NCBI GenBank assembly: GCA_963771655.1
Contig: CAVYUG010000005.1
Coordinates: forward strand, 1 to 64,000
Direction of reading: 5' to 3'
DNA from: JAWVFM01 sp963771655
GTDB lineage: Bacteria; Actinomycetota; Thermoleophilia; Solirubrobacterales; 70-9
DNA length: 64,000 bases
The notes beneath the pieces are model-generated. The model made no database searches and was not told the DNA's origin. It saw nothing but the letters and a program-made list of their open reading frames with translations. The position numbers and the translations under genes were made by a program. Numbering within the stretch: the first letter of the stretch is position 1; every line of letters starts with the position of its first letter. Below, one piece after another: positions 1 through 7,350 of the stretch.

Positions 1-715
1 CGGCGCTGCGGCCGTTCTACATGTTCTCGACCGAGCTGATCTCGGTGCCGACGGGGCTGATCTCCTGGTTGGGATGGGGACGCTCTGGAAGGCGCGGATT
101 CGTTTCACGGTGCCGATGCTGTTCGTGCTCGCCTGGTTCTTCAACTTCTTCATCGGCGGCGTTTCGGGCGTGTTCCTCTCCGACACGCCGAGCGACGTCT
201 CGACGCACGGCAGCTTCTTCGTCATGGCGCACTTCCATTACACGATCATGGGCGGCCTCGTCTTCGCCTTCTTCGCGGCGATCTACTACTGGGTGCCGAA
301 GATGATCGGGCTGCGGTTCAACGTGCGCCTGGGGAAGATCCACTTCTGGTCGATGTTCATCGCCTTCAACTCGACCTTCCTGCCGCTGTTCATCGTCGGC
401 CTCGAGGGGATGCCGCGCAGGGTCTCGACCTACGCCACGCATCTCCAGCCGCTCAACATCTGGGTATCGGTGTCGGCGTTCGTCCTCGGCGCCTCGATGC
501 TCGTCTTCCTCTACAACGTCGTCTACTCGCTGATCTTCGCGCGCGAGAAGTCCGAGCCCAATCCGTGGAACTCGAAGTCGCTCGAGTGGCAGCTCCCGAC
601 GCCGATCCCGGTCGATGACTTCGAGGAGATCCCGACCATCGACTCCGATCCCTACGACTACGGCGCTCCCCCGGCGGCCCCGAAGCCCGCCGAGGAGCCA
701 GCCGCCGCAAGCTGA
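1..715 (+). CDS. ctaD: Cytochrome c oxidase subunit I, C-terminal part, with a one-base frame break
   Basis: C-terminal portion of the catalytic heme-copper oxidase subunit, a multi-spanning membrane protein that reduces O2 in the respiratory chain. The AHFHYTIMGG stretch carries the two adjacent histidines that ligate heme a3 and heme a in this family. The gene enters from the left edge. The first about 20 residues (LRPFYMFSTELISVPTGLI) read in frame 3, while LVGMGTLWKARIRF onward reads in frame 2. One T missing near position 63 (ATC-TC-CTG where ATC-TTC-CTG is expected) would join them as PTGLIFLVGMG, the expected family sequence. The gene is therefore either frameshifted or misread here. 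Its stop overlaps the next start by one base (TGATG). The acidic, Pro/Ala-rich tail after the last helix looks lineage-specific. The family call is certain; whether the frame break is real is not. Confidence 0.93.
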   Translation, partial: GAAAVLHVLDRADLGADGADLLVGMGTLWKARIRFTVPMLFVLAWFFNFFIGGVSGVFLSDTPSDVSTHGSFFVMAHFHYTIMGGLVFAFFAAIYYWVPKMIGLRFNVRLGKIHFWSMFIAFNSTFLPLFIVGLEGMPRRVSTYATHLQPLNIWVSVSAFVLGASMLVFLYNVVYSLIFAREKSEPNPWNSKSLEWQLPTPIPVDDFEEIPTIDSDPYDYGAPPAAPKPAEEPAAAS

Positions 716-1314
716 TGGAAGCCCACGAAGCGCACGGAGCCACGACCGACCGGCTGGCCGAGCCGCCGGAGGTGCAGGAGCGCAACCTCTGGGTCGCGGC
801 GCGCCTGCTCGCGGGCGCGACGATCCTCTTCTTCCTCGCGTTCGTCTTCGCCTACTTCTACCTGCGCTCGTTCAACAACAACGACAACTGGCGGCCCGCG
901 GGAATCGACCCGCCGCACGCATACGGTGCGGCGATCGTGATCCTCTACGCGCTGAGCGCCGCGTCGTTCGCCTTCGCCTCGCGCGCGGCCCGCGCCGCGC
1001 GCTCGTGGCACGCCGTGGCCGCGCTCTCGCTCGTGCTCGGGATCGCCGGCGTGGTGGTGCAGGCGTTCGAATGGGCGAACCTCGGCTTCACGCCCTCCGA
1101 CGGCGGCTACGCGAGCGTCTTCGAGGGCTGGACGATCATGTTCGCCGTCTTCGTGCTGCCGGCGATGTACTGGGTGGAGACGATGCTCGCCACCGGACTG
1201 CGCAACCGATCGACGGCGGGCTACGTGCCGCACGGGATGTCGGCGGCGTCGTTCTACTGGGCGCTGCTCGCCGGGATCGGCGTCGTCGCCTGGTTCATCC
1301 TCTACGTGGTCTGA
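715..1314 (+). CDS. ctaE: Cytochrome c oxidase subunit III
   Basis: 199-aa membrane protein of the heme-copper oxidase subunit III family, a non-catalytic subunit that stabilises subunit I and its proton path. About five hydrophobic segments are visible after a roughly 20-residue charged N-terminus (ERNLWVAARLLAGATILFF is the first), and the conserved VQAFEW motif falls in the middle. The length matches the short, five-helix form found in many actinobacteria and thermophiles rather than the seven-helix mitochondrial form. The ATG overlaps the coxI stop by one base, and ctaG follows after one base, so the three are very likely cotranscribed. Confidence 0.9.
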   Translation: MEAHEAHGATTDRLAEPPEVQERNLWVAARLLAGATILFFLAFVFAYFYLRSFNNNDNWRPAGIDPPHAYGAAIVILYALSAASFAFASRAARAARSWHAVAALSLVLGIAGVVVQAFEWANLGFTPSDGGYASVFEGWTIMFAVFVLPAMYWVETMLATGLRNRSTAGYVPHGMSAASFYWALLAGIGVVAWFILYVV

Positions 1315-1315
1315 C

Positions 1316-2173
1316 GTGTCCGGCGCGGCGACGCTCCAGACCTGGACCGGCGACCCGGCCCTGGCGTGGGTCGTCTGCGCGGCGGCCCTGTACGTGATCG
1401 GCGGCCGCCACCTCCCGATCGCGGGCCCGGCGAGCGAGCGGCGCTGGCGGACGGCGTCGTTCGTGGCAGGGCTCGCGACGATCCTCGTAGCCGTCAACTC
1501 TCCGATCGACGAGCTCGCCGACAAGCTCCTGTGGGTCCACATGGTCCAGCACATCCTGCTGCTGCTCGTGGCGCCGCTGTTCCTCGTCCTGGCGCGCCCC
1601 TGGAACCGCATGTGGCACGGCTTCCCTCTCCAGTTCCGGCGGCGGGCGTCGCGCTGGGCCTGGCAGGGCCGCGCCTCAGCGCCGCTTCGAGCCGCGGCCG
1701 CCCTCCTGGCGGGCGCCGTCGCCTCGTGGCTCGTCTTCAACGCGGTCTTCCTGGGCTGGCATCTGCCGGCGCTCTACGACCTGACCTTGCGCTCGCCACC
1801 CGTGCACGCGCTCGAGCACGCGATGTTCTTCGGCGTCGGGCTCCTGTTCTGGACGCGCGTGATCGACTCGTCTCCGTGGCGGTCGCGGCTTACGGCGGCG
1901 ACCCGCGCCGCCTACCTAACGTTCGCGATGGTCGCCGGCTGGATCCTCGCAATCGCGCTCGCCACCGCGCCCGACCCGATCTACGCCCCATACGCGGCGG
2001 AGGCCGCCCGACCGGGCGGCCTCTCGGCGCTTGCCGACCAGCAGCTTGCCGCCGGCGTCATGTGGGTTCCGGGATCGATTCCGCTGGCGGCGGCGCTTCT
2101 CGTCATCGCCTATCGATGGCTGGAGCCGAAGTCCATCATCGACAAGGAGGGAGCCAATTGGCGCCGCACCTGA
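1316..2173 (+). CDS. ctaG: CtaG-family cytochrome c oxidase assembly protein (caa3 type)
   Basis: 285-aa polytopic membrane protein of the caa3_CtaG family, associated with assembly of cytochrome oxidase, probably copper delivery. About seven hydrophobic segments are present. Recognisable features are the HMVQHILLLLVAPLF helix, the GWHLPALYDLTL region and a late HALEHAMFFGVGLLFW helix, all rich in histidine as is typical of the family. The GTG start is one base after the coxIII stop, which supports a single oxidase operon. Inference: it serves the oxidase encoded just upstream. Confidence 0.85.
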   Translation: MSGAATLQTWTGDPALAWVVCAAALYVIGGRHLPIAGPASERRWRTASFVAGLATILVAVNSPIDELADKLLWVHMVQHILLLLVAPLFLVLARPWNRMWHGFPLQFRRRASRWAWQGRASAPLRAAAALLAGAVASWLVFNAVFLGWHLPALYDLTLRSPPVHALEHAMFFGVGLLFWTRVIDSSPWRSRLTAATRAAYLTFAMVAGWILAIALATAPDPIYAPYAAEAARPGGLSALADQQLAAGVMWVPGSIPLAAALLVIAYRWLEPKSIIDKEGANWRRT

Positions 2174-2289
2174 GCCTCGCGGCCTCGACGGCCGCCCAGG
2201 GAGTCCTCACATGGGCGATTCCGCTGGCCGTCCTGATCTGCGTGCTGGCCTGGTACGCGCTGCTCGTGCGTGAGCGCGACCCGCGGTAG
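2158..2289 (+). CDS. Small single-pass membrane protein (43 aa)
   Basis: A 43-residue protein read from a TTG start placed 7 bases after an AAGGAGGG ribosome-binding site (2143-2150). It overlaps the end of ctaG by 16 bases. It has a short polar N-terminus, one strongly hydrophobic helix (AIPLAVLICVLAWYALLV) and a positively charged end (RERDPR), consistent with an N-out, C-in single-pass protein. No family was recognised. The position after ctaG suggests an accessory or assembly peptide of the oxidase, which is inference. The strong Shine-Dalgarno sequence is the main reason to believe it is expressed. Confidence 0.55.
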   Translation: MAPHLSLAASTAAQGVLTWAIPLAVLICVLAWYALLVRERDPR

Positions 2290-2422
2290 CCGCTCGCCGC
2301 GGCCTGCTCGCGCGCCAGGGCGCGTCACCGAGCCGGAAGGGCCGCAGCATCACGTGGAAGAGCAGCGCCAGGATTCCGATTCCTAGAGCGATGTTCAGGG
2401 TCAGTGCGACTGCCTCTGTCAT
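2207..2422 (-). CDS. Small membrane protein, 71 aa, arginine-rich tail
   Basis: The ATG at 2422 is preceded by GGAGGTG (2429-2435 on the complement). Residues about 3-31 form one hydrophobic helix (VALTLNIALGIGILALLF) ending in a short basic stretch. The remaining 40 residues are Arg/Ala-rich and overlap the opposite-strand 43-aa gene, so the tail may be fortuitous and only the N-terminal half constrained. No family recognised. An alternative GTG start lies at 2431, inside the Shine-Dalgarno sequence, and is less likely. Confidence 0.4.
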   Translation of the reverse strand: MTEAVALTLNIALGIGILALLFHVMLRPFRLGDAPWRASRPRRAATAGRAHARAARTRPARRSGRPAESPM

Positions 2423-2624
2423 GGCTTTCACCTCCGGTTTGGGTTTGCCGTCCCACGTTGGCGGGCGCGGCTGCGCCGGGCCTGACAGGAGGCTGAGGGA
2501 AACCTGAGAGCCCTGCCCCTCAGCGCGCCGTCGTGCCCGATGCGTCGTGCCGGATCTACCCGTCGCTGGACCGACGAAACACGGGTTTTCGGGCGCATCT
2601 CAGCAACCGCGTCCGTGCCTGAAA

Positions 2625-2640
2625 CCCCCCGAATGGGGGG
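2625..2640. promoter_or_regulatory. C6/G6 palindrome upstream of the histidine kinase gene
   Basis: Inverted repeat CCCCCC-GAAT-GGGGGG about 80 bases before the kinase start. A near-identical element sits after the regulator gene at 4422-4438. Two-fold symmetry fits a dimeric NarL-type regulator, making this a candidate autoregulatory operator (inference). The surrounding 2423-2721 stretch (about 300 bases) otherwise contains no gene that I can support. Confidence 0.5.
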
Positions 2641-2721
2641 AGGCAACGGGTAACCACGCGCCGCGGTGGTGTTTGATGCAGCATCAGCGTTTCTTCCCCG
2701 CTTCGCACGGACGCGATCGAC

Positions 2722-3780
2722 GTGGTCGCCGGCCTCCTGGTCGAGATCGACGCTGCTGCGGGCGGGGAGGAGCTCTACAACCGCCTCTGCGAGGTTCTCT
2801 GTGAGCGGACCTCGATGGAGCGCGCCGGCCTCTGGTTCTATGACCCGACGCTGCGACTCGTGCGAGCCATCGGCTGCCACGGGGTGGATCCGAGCCTTCT
2901 GACCGGAGTCGAGGGAACGCTCGACGAGACGCCGATCGCGCAGCGCGCGCTCCATGCCGACAGCGTCGTCGAGGCCTCCGAGCATCTCGAGCGCGAGGTG
3001 CCACCCCGTTACGCGCGCTTCGCGGGCATCACCACGATCACGTGCACGCCGGTGTCGACCGGAGGGCGCTGGCTCGGCGTGATATTCGCCGACCGCGGCG
3101 GCGGGCGATTCGAGCTCACCGACGAGGAGCGGCAGGCGATGCTCTCGCTGGGGAAGCTCGCGGCGCTTGCCGCGACCGTCGAGCAGGGGACGATCCAGCG
3201 CGAGGCGGCCCGCGGCCTCTCGGAGCGGATCGATCTGATCCGCGAGATCCATGATGGCGTGATCCAGCGACTGTTCGGACTCGTCCTCGTGCTCGGGTCC
3301 GACGAGGATCTCGGCGCCGAGGAGCGCCGGGTGTGCCACGACGAGCTCCGCGATGTGCTGGGTGAGCTCAGGGGCGCGCTCGGTCGCCCGCGGGGCGTCG
3401 AGGGCCGGACGACGAAGATGACGGTGCGCCAGATCCTCGACCGCATGTCCTCGATCCGCGACAACCTCGTAGTCGACTGGGAGGAGGGCACCGAGTTCCC
3501 GCCCGCGGTCGAGGCGGCCGCGCAGGCCGTGCTGCTGGAGTCCATCCGCAACGCCGACAAGCACGCCGAGCCGACCGTCATCGAGGTCGCGGTTTGGCAG
3601 GAGGGGGAGGGCATCGTCCTCGACGTGGTCAACGACGGCGCCCGGTCGACCACCTCCGGCAACGGGCTCGGGCTTCGGCTTGCGACCATCGAGGCGCTCC
3701 AGCACGCCTGCCTCGTCGAGTTCGGGCCCCTGCCCGACGATCGCTGGCACGTGAGGCTCGTCGTTCCGGTGGAGCGTTGA
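2722..3780 (+). CDS. GAF-domain sensor histidine kinase (NarL/DegS class)
   Basis: 352-aa soluble histidine kinase. Residues about 5-155 form a GAF-type sensory domain. A HisKA_3 dimerisation helix follows with phospho-acceptor His177 in the REIHDGVIQRL motif. The ATPase domain has its N-box around Asn277 (SIRNADKHAE) and a G-box GNGLGL at 313-318. There is no transmembrane segment, so the signal is probably cytoplasmic (redox, gas or small ligand). The GTG at 2722 is the only usual start codon after the in-frame stop at 2674; its ribosome-binding site is weak. It forms an overlapping pair with the downstream response regulator. Confidence 0.87.
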   Translation: MVAGLLVEIDAAAGGEELYNRLCEVLCERTSMERAGLWFYDPTLRLVRAIGCHGVDPSLLTGVEGTLDETPIAQRALHADSVVEASEHLEREVPPRYARFAGITTITCTPVSTGGRWLGVIFADRGGGRFELTDEERQAMLSLGKLAALAATVEQGTIQREAARGLSERIDLIREIHDGVIQRLFGLVLVLGSDEDLGAEERRVCHDELRDVLGELRGALGRPRGVEGRTTKMTVRQILDRMSSIRDNLVVDWEEGTEFPPAVEAAAQAVLLESIRNADKHAEPTVIEVAVWQEGEGIVLDVVNDGARSTTSGNGLGLRLATIEALQHACLVEFGPLPDDRWHVRLVVPVER

Positions 3781-3791
3781 ACGACAACGGC

Positions 3792-4385
3792 ATGCGCCTC
3801 CGCGTCCTCGTGGTCGACGACCATGACGTCGTCCAGTGGGGTTTCAGGGTCCTGCTCGAGCGCCAGACATGGGTGGAGCGCTGTCTGGCGGCCACGAACG
3901 GAGCCGAGGCATTGGACCTCGCGGCGCGCTCCCGTCCGCACGTGGCCCTGGTCGACCTGTTCCTCGGACACGAGTCCGGGGCCGAGATCTGCGAGGGCAT
4001 CTGCGCGTCCTCGCCGCAGACGAAGGTGCTGCTGGTCTCCGGGGCGGGCACGATCTCGCCGGCTGCCGCGAAGGCGGCCGGGGCGTCGGGCTTCGTGTCC
4101 AAGGACTGGGGGGCGCCGGACGTCGTCAAGGCGGTTCGAATGGTCGGCCTCGGGATGGACGTTTTCACGCCGACCGAGGACCCGGGTCAGGCGGCGCTGT
4201 CGGACCGCGAGCGCGAGGTGGTGGGCCTCATCTCGTCGGGCGCCACCAATCGCGAGATCGCGGCGCGCCTCTTCCTCTCGCCGCACACGGTGAAGGAGTA
4301 CACCTCGAGCGTCTACCGGAAGCTCGGGGTCCGTAATCGCGCCGAGGCTGTCAAGCGGGCGCAGCGAATCGGCCTGATCACCTAG
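3792..4385 (+). CDS. NarL/FixJ-family response regulator
   Basis: 197-aa two-domain regulator. The receiver domain has the acidic pair at 9-10, phospho-acceptor Asp55 (VALVDLF) and a conserved lysine in FVSKD. The LuxR-type helix-turn-helix covers about 136-190 (LSDREREVVGLISSG...NREIAARLFLS). A TTG at 3777 would overlap the kinase stop as TTGA and add five residues (MNDNG); either start is possible. It should be phosphorylated by the kinase just upstream. Two identical-type palindromes flank the gene pair (2625-2640 and 4422-4438), the second lying before the fatty-acid operon, so it may regulate both itself and lipid synthesis (inference). Confidence 0.9.
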   Translation: MRLRVLVVDDHDVVQWGFRVLLERQTWVERCLAATNGAEALDLAARSRPHVALVDLFLGHESGAEICEGICASSPQTKVLLVSGAGTISPAAAKAAGASGFVSKDWGAPDVVKAVRMVGLGMDVFTPTEDPGQAALSDREREVVGLISSGATNREIAARLFLSPHTVKEYTSSVYRKLGVRNRAEAVKRAQRIGLIT

Positions 4386-4421
4386 GCGTCACTTGCACGC
4401 GCCCCGGTACATCGCTCGGTT

Positions 4422-4438
4422 CCCCCCGATTTGGGGGG
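4422..4438. promoter_or_regulatory. C6/G6 palindrome upstream of fabD
   Basis: Inverted repeat CCCCCC-GATTT-GGGGGG located 36 bases after the response regulator stop and about 58 bases before fabD. It matches the element at 2625-2640 in arms and in spacer start (GA-T). Candidate operator for the adjacent NarL-type regulator, or less likely a terminator (no T-tract follows). Confidence 0.5.
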
Positions 4439-4495
4439 TCGGCCGAACGCAGAATCGCCTTCACGCCCGGGCCGGCGGCGGTTAGTGATGGGGAC

Positions 4496-5344
4496 ATGAG
4501 GACGGCGCTCCTATTCCCCGGCCAGGGCAGTCAGGTCCCCGGCATGCGTGAGCTGGTCGAGGTCTCGCGGCCCGACCTGGCGAGCCTCGCCACGCGGCTC
4601 GTCGGCGACGACCCCTTCGAGCGCGTGAACGAGGCGACGAGGTTCGCTCAGCCGGCGCTCTACTGCGCGAGCGTGGCCTTGTGGGAGCGCGCGGGCCGGC
4701 CCGCCGGCGACCTGTACGCCGGACACTCGCTCGGCGAGATCGCCGCCCTGGTCGCGGCCGGCAGCATCGACGCGCTCGACGGCCTCCGCCTCGCGGCTCG
4801 CCGCGGCGAGCTGATGCAGGCCCAGGCGGAGGCCTCGCCGGGAGGCATGGCCGCCGTTCTCGGCGACGACGCCCTCGCGCATCGGATCGCGGCCGAGCAT
4901 CTTCTCGCGATCGCCAACGACAACGCCCCCGGGCAGCTCGTCCTCTCCGGCCCCGGCGATGCGATCGAGGCGGCGATGGCGGACGCGAAGGCGGCCGGCG
5001 CCCGCTCGATCAGGCTGCCGATCCGGGGCGCGTTCCACTCGGCGGCGATGGCGCCCGCGGTGCCGCGTCTGCGCGAGGCGCTCGCGGCCATCGCGGTCCG
5101 GGCGCCGCTGGCTCCGGTGATCTCCGGCGTGACGGCGGCGCCGATCGTCGACGTGCGGGGGAGCCTCGCCGAGGCGCTGGTGCGCCCCGTGCGCTGGCGG
5201 GAAACGCTCTTGGCGCTCCAGCGCCTCGGGGCCGAGCGGTTCATCGAGGTCGGCCCCGGAAAGGTCCTGAAGGGTCTCGTCAGGCGCACCCTGCCGGACG
5301 TCGAGGCGGCCACGCTCGCGGACCTGGAGCCCGCCCATGCCTGA
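4496..5344 (+). CDS. fabD: Malonyl-CoA:ACP transacylase
   Basis: 282-aa FabD that loads malonyl groups onto acyl carrier protein, the first committed transfer of type II fatty acid synthesis. The N-terminal FPGQGSQ motif is at 7-13, the catalytic serine is Ser78 in GHSLGE, and the catalytic histidine is His181 in GAFHS. Length is close to the family norm of about 300. The ATG at 4496 begins right at the conserved N-terminal strand. First gene of the FAS II operon; its stop overlaps the candidate CTG start of fabH. Confidence 0.95.
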   Translation: MRTALLFPGQGSQVPGMRELVEVSRPDLASLATRLVGDDPFERVNEATRFAQPALYCASVALWERAGRPAGDLYAGHSLGEIAALVAAGSIDALDGLRLAARRGELMQAQAEASPGGMAAVLGDDALAHRIAAEHLLAIANDNAPGQLVLSGPGDAIEAAMADAKAAGARSIRLPIRGAFHSAAMAPAVPRLREALAAIAVRAPLAPVISGVTAAPIVDVRGSLAEALVRPVRWRETLLALQRLGAERFIEVGPGKVLKGLVRRTLPDVEAATLADLEPAHA

Positions 5345-6348
5345 GCTCGCAACGGAATCGGGCACCGGCCTCTGCCGGCGCGCTCCAGCCGCAGCGCACC
5401 GGCGCAGCCGTCGCCTCGGTGGCGATGGCGGTTCCGGACCGGGTCGTCGGCAACTCGGCGATCGCCGAGCGACTCGGGGTCGACGACGCCTGGATCGTCA
5501 AGAGGACGGGCGCTCGCGAGCGCCGGATCGCCGACCCCGATGCCGCCGTGAGCGCCCTCGCGGCGGCGGCCGGAGCGCGGGCGCTGGCCAGGGCCGGGAT
5601 GGAGGCGGGCGAGCTCGACCTGGTGCTCGTGGCGACGATGACGGCCGACGCGGTCGCGCCCAACGCGGGCCCCGTCGTGGCGGCCGAGCTCGGCGCAGCG
5701 GCCGCGGGCGCGATCGACGTGGGCGCGGCGTGTAACGGCTTCCTCTCCGGGCTTGCGATCGGGTCAGCCCAGATCGAGTCCGGACGGGCCGGCGCCGTGC
5801 TCGTGATCGGCGCCGACCTGATGAGCAGGCTCACCGACCCCGATGACCGCTCCACAGCAGCCCTCTTCGCCGACGGCGCCGGCGCCGTGGTCCTCGGGCC
5901 GAGCCCCTCGCCGGGCCGGATCGGTCCCGTGGTGCTGGGCTCGGACGGGGGGCGCGCCGACCTCGTGACCGCGGATCGCACGGGCGGGCCGCTGCGCATG
6001 AACGGTCACGACACCTTCAAGCACGCGGTCGCGCGAATGTCGGCGGCCACCCGCGAGGCCCTCGCCCGCGCGGGCCGCGAGCTCTCCGACGTGGACCTGT
6101 TCGTCTATCACCAGGCGAACAGCCGGATCCTCAGGTCGGTGGGCGCCGAGCTCGCGCTCGACCCCGGGAAGGTCGTCGACGACGTGCCCCGGTTCGGAAA
6201 CACCGGCGCGGCGACGATCCCGATCTCGCTTGACCTCGCCGAGCGCGAGGGGAGGCTGGCCGGGGGCGACCTGGTGCTGCTCGCCGCCCTCGGAGCCGGC
6301 CTCACCTGGGGAGCGACGCTCGTCGAATGGGGGAGGGGCGATGGCTGA
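5341..6348 (+). CDS. fabH: 3-Oxoacyl-ACP synthase III, probably CTG-started
   Basis: FabH condenses an acyl-CoA primer with malonyl-ACP to begin chain elongation. The catalytic triad is visible: Cys131 (GAACNGF), His257 (VYHQAN) and Asn287 (FGNTGA), numbered from the CTG at 5341. No ATG, GTG or TTG occurs in this frame before GTG 5419, and starting there would remove the first conserved strand (TGAAVASVAM). A CTG at 5341-5343 overlaps the fabD stop as CTGA, keeps the whole domain and gives 335 aa, a normal FabH length. An ATG at 5337 is in a different frame. So either CTG is used, or there is a one-base error in the first 60 bases. Confidence 0.88.
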   Translation: MSSQRNRAPASAGALQPQRTGAAVASVAMAVPDRVVGNSAIAERLGVDDAWIVKRTGARERRIADPDAAVSALAAAAGARALARAGMEAGELDLVLVATMTADAVAPNAGPVVAAELGAAAAGAIDVGAACNGFLSGLAIGSAQIESGRAGAVLVIGADLMSRLTDPDDRSTAALFADGAGAVVLGPSPSPGRIGPVVLGSDGGRADLVTADRTGGPLRMNGHDTFKHAVARMSAATREALARAGRELSDVDLFVYHQANSRILRSVGAELALDPGKVVDDVPRFGNTGAATIPISLDLAEREGRLAGGDLVLLAALGAGLTWGATLVEWGRGDG

Positions 6349-7066
6349 GGGCTGCGCTCTCGTCACCGGCGCGGCGCGGGGAATCGGCGCGGCGACGGCC
6401 CTGTCGCTCGCCGAAGCCGGCTGGCCGGTTGGCGTCAACTACCGAGCCGACGCGGATGGCGCGGAGGCCGTCGTCGACGCGATCGAGGCCGCCGGCGGGC
6501 AGGCGGTGGGCGTCTGCGCCGACGTCAGTCGGCCCGAGGCGATCGACGGCGTGTTCGGCCGCCTCGAGGCGGAGTTCGGGCCCGTCCTCGTCCTCGTCAA
6601 CAACGCCGGCATCCGCGCCGACGGACTCGCGCCCCAGCTCGGCGACGACGAATGGCAGTCGGTGATCGACACCAACCTGTCGGCGGCCTTCCGCTCGACC
6701 CGCCGGGCGCTCAGGCCGATGTTGCGCGCCCGCTTCGGGCGGGTGGTGAACATCGCCTCGATCGTCGGGCCGCGTGCCAACGCCGGGCAGGCGAACTACG
6801 CGGCCTCGAAGGCGGGGCTCATCGGCCTCACCAAGACGGTGGCGGTCGAGGTCGCGCGGCGCGGGATCACGGTGAACGCCGTCGCGCCGGGCTTCGTCGA
6901 CACGAGGCTGACCGACGGCGCGGGCAACGGCCTCGTCGAGGCGATCCCGGCCCGGCGGGTCGGGACCCCCGAGGAGATCGCCGCGTGCGTCCGGTTCCTC
7001 GCCTCGCGCGAGGCCTCCTACGTCACCGGGACCACCCTGACAGTCGATGGCGGCCTGAGCGCCTGA
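6341..7066 (+). CDS. fabG: 3-Oxoacyl-ACP reductase
   Basis: 241-aa short-chain dehydrogenase/reductase that reduces 3-oxoacyl-ACP with NADPH. The nucleotide-binding TGAARGIG motif is at 9-16, NNAG at 87-90, and the catalytic residues are Ser140, Tyr153 and Lys157 (YAASK). The C-terminus SYVTGTTLTVDGGLSA is typical of FabG. The ATG overlaps the fabH stop by eight bases. The SDR family is broad; the FabG assignment rests on the operon position between fabH and acp. Confidence 0.9.
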   Translation: MAEGCALVTGAARGIGAATALSLAEAGWPVGVNYRADADGAEAVVDAIEAAGGQAVGVCADVSRPEAIDGVFGRLEAEFGPVLVLVNNAGIRADGLAPQLGDDEWQSVIDTNLSAAFRSTRRALRPMLRARFGRVVNIASIVGPRANAGQANYAASKAGLIGLTKTVAVEVARRGITVNAVAPGFVDTRLTDGAGNGLVEAIPARRVGTPEEIAACVRFLASREASYVTGTTLTVDGGLSA

Positions 7067-7101
7067 GCGCGCCCGGCTGCCGCCAAGAAAAGGAGACAGA
7101 A

Positions 7102-7350
7102 ATGCCCACCCAGGTAAGCACCGACAACGTGGAGAAGGTGGTGTTCGACGGGCTCGCGGAGCTCGGCGCCGAGCGCGATTCGATCTCCCGCGAGGCCACG
7201 TTCGAGGATCTCGACGTCGACTCCCTCGACCTCGTCGAGCTGGCGCAGATAGTCGAGGACGAGTTCGGCGTCGAGCTCGGCGCCGACGACGTCAAGGACC
7301 TCAAGACCGTCGGCGACGCCGTCGACCTCGTGGTCGCGAGGGCACCATGA
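7102..7350 (+). CDS. acpP: Acyl carrier protein
   Basis: 82-aa acidic acyl carrier protein. The 4'-phosphopantetheine attachment site is Ser41 in DVDSLDLVE. The ATG at 7102 follows a good AAAGGAG ribosome-binding site (7089-7094) after a 35-base gap, the only real gap in this operon. That fits the higher translation a carrier protein needs. The N-terminal dozen residues are longer than in E. coli AcpP. Its stop overlaps fabF as ATGA. Confidence 0.95.
   Translation: MPTQVSTDNVEKVVFDGLAELGAERDSISREATFEDLDVDSLDLVELAQIVEDEFGVELGADDVKDLKTVGDAVDLVVARAP

Noticed and set aside
2428..3750. 440-residue open frame on the minus strand across the kinase gene
   Set aside because: It is the complement of a clear histidine kinase in a very GC-rich sequence, where long antisense frames are expected; its product is Arg/Asp/His-rich with no recognisable domain.
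5337..5735. 132-residue frame from ATG 5337 as the fabH start
   Set aside because: This frame does not encode any FabH motif and ends at 5735; the FabH body is in a different frame, open from CTG 5341.
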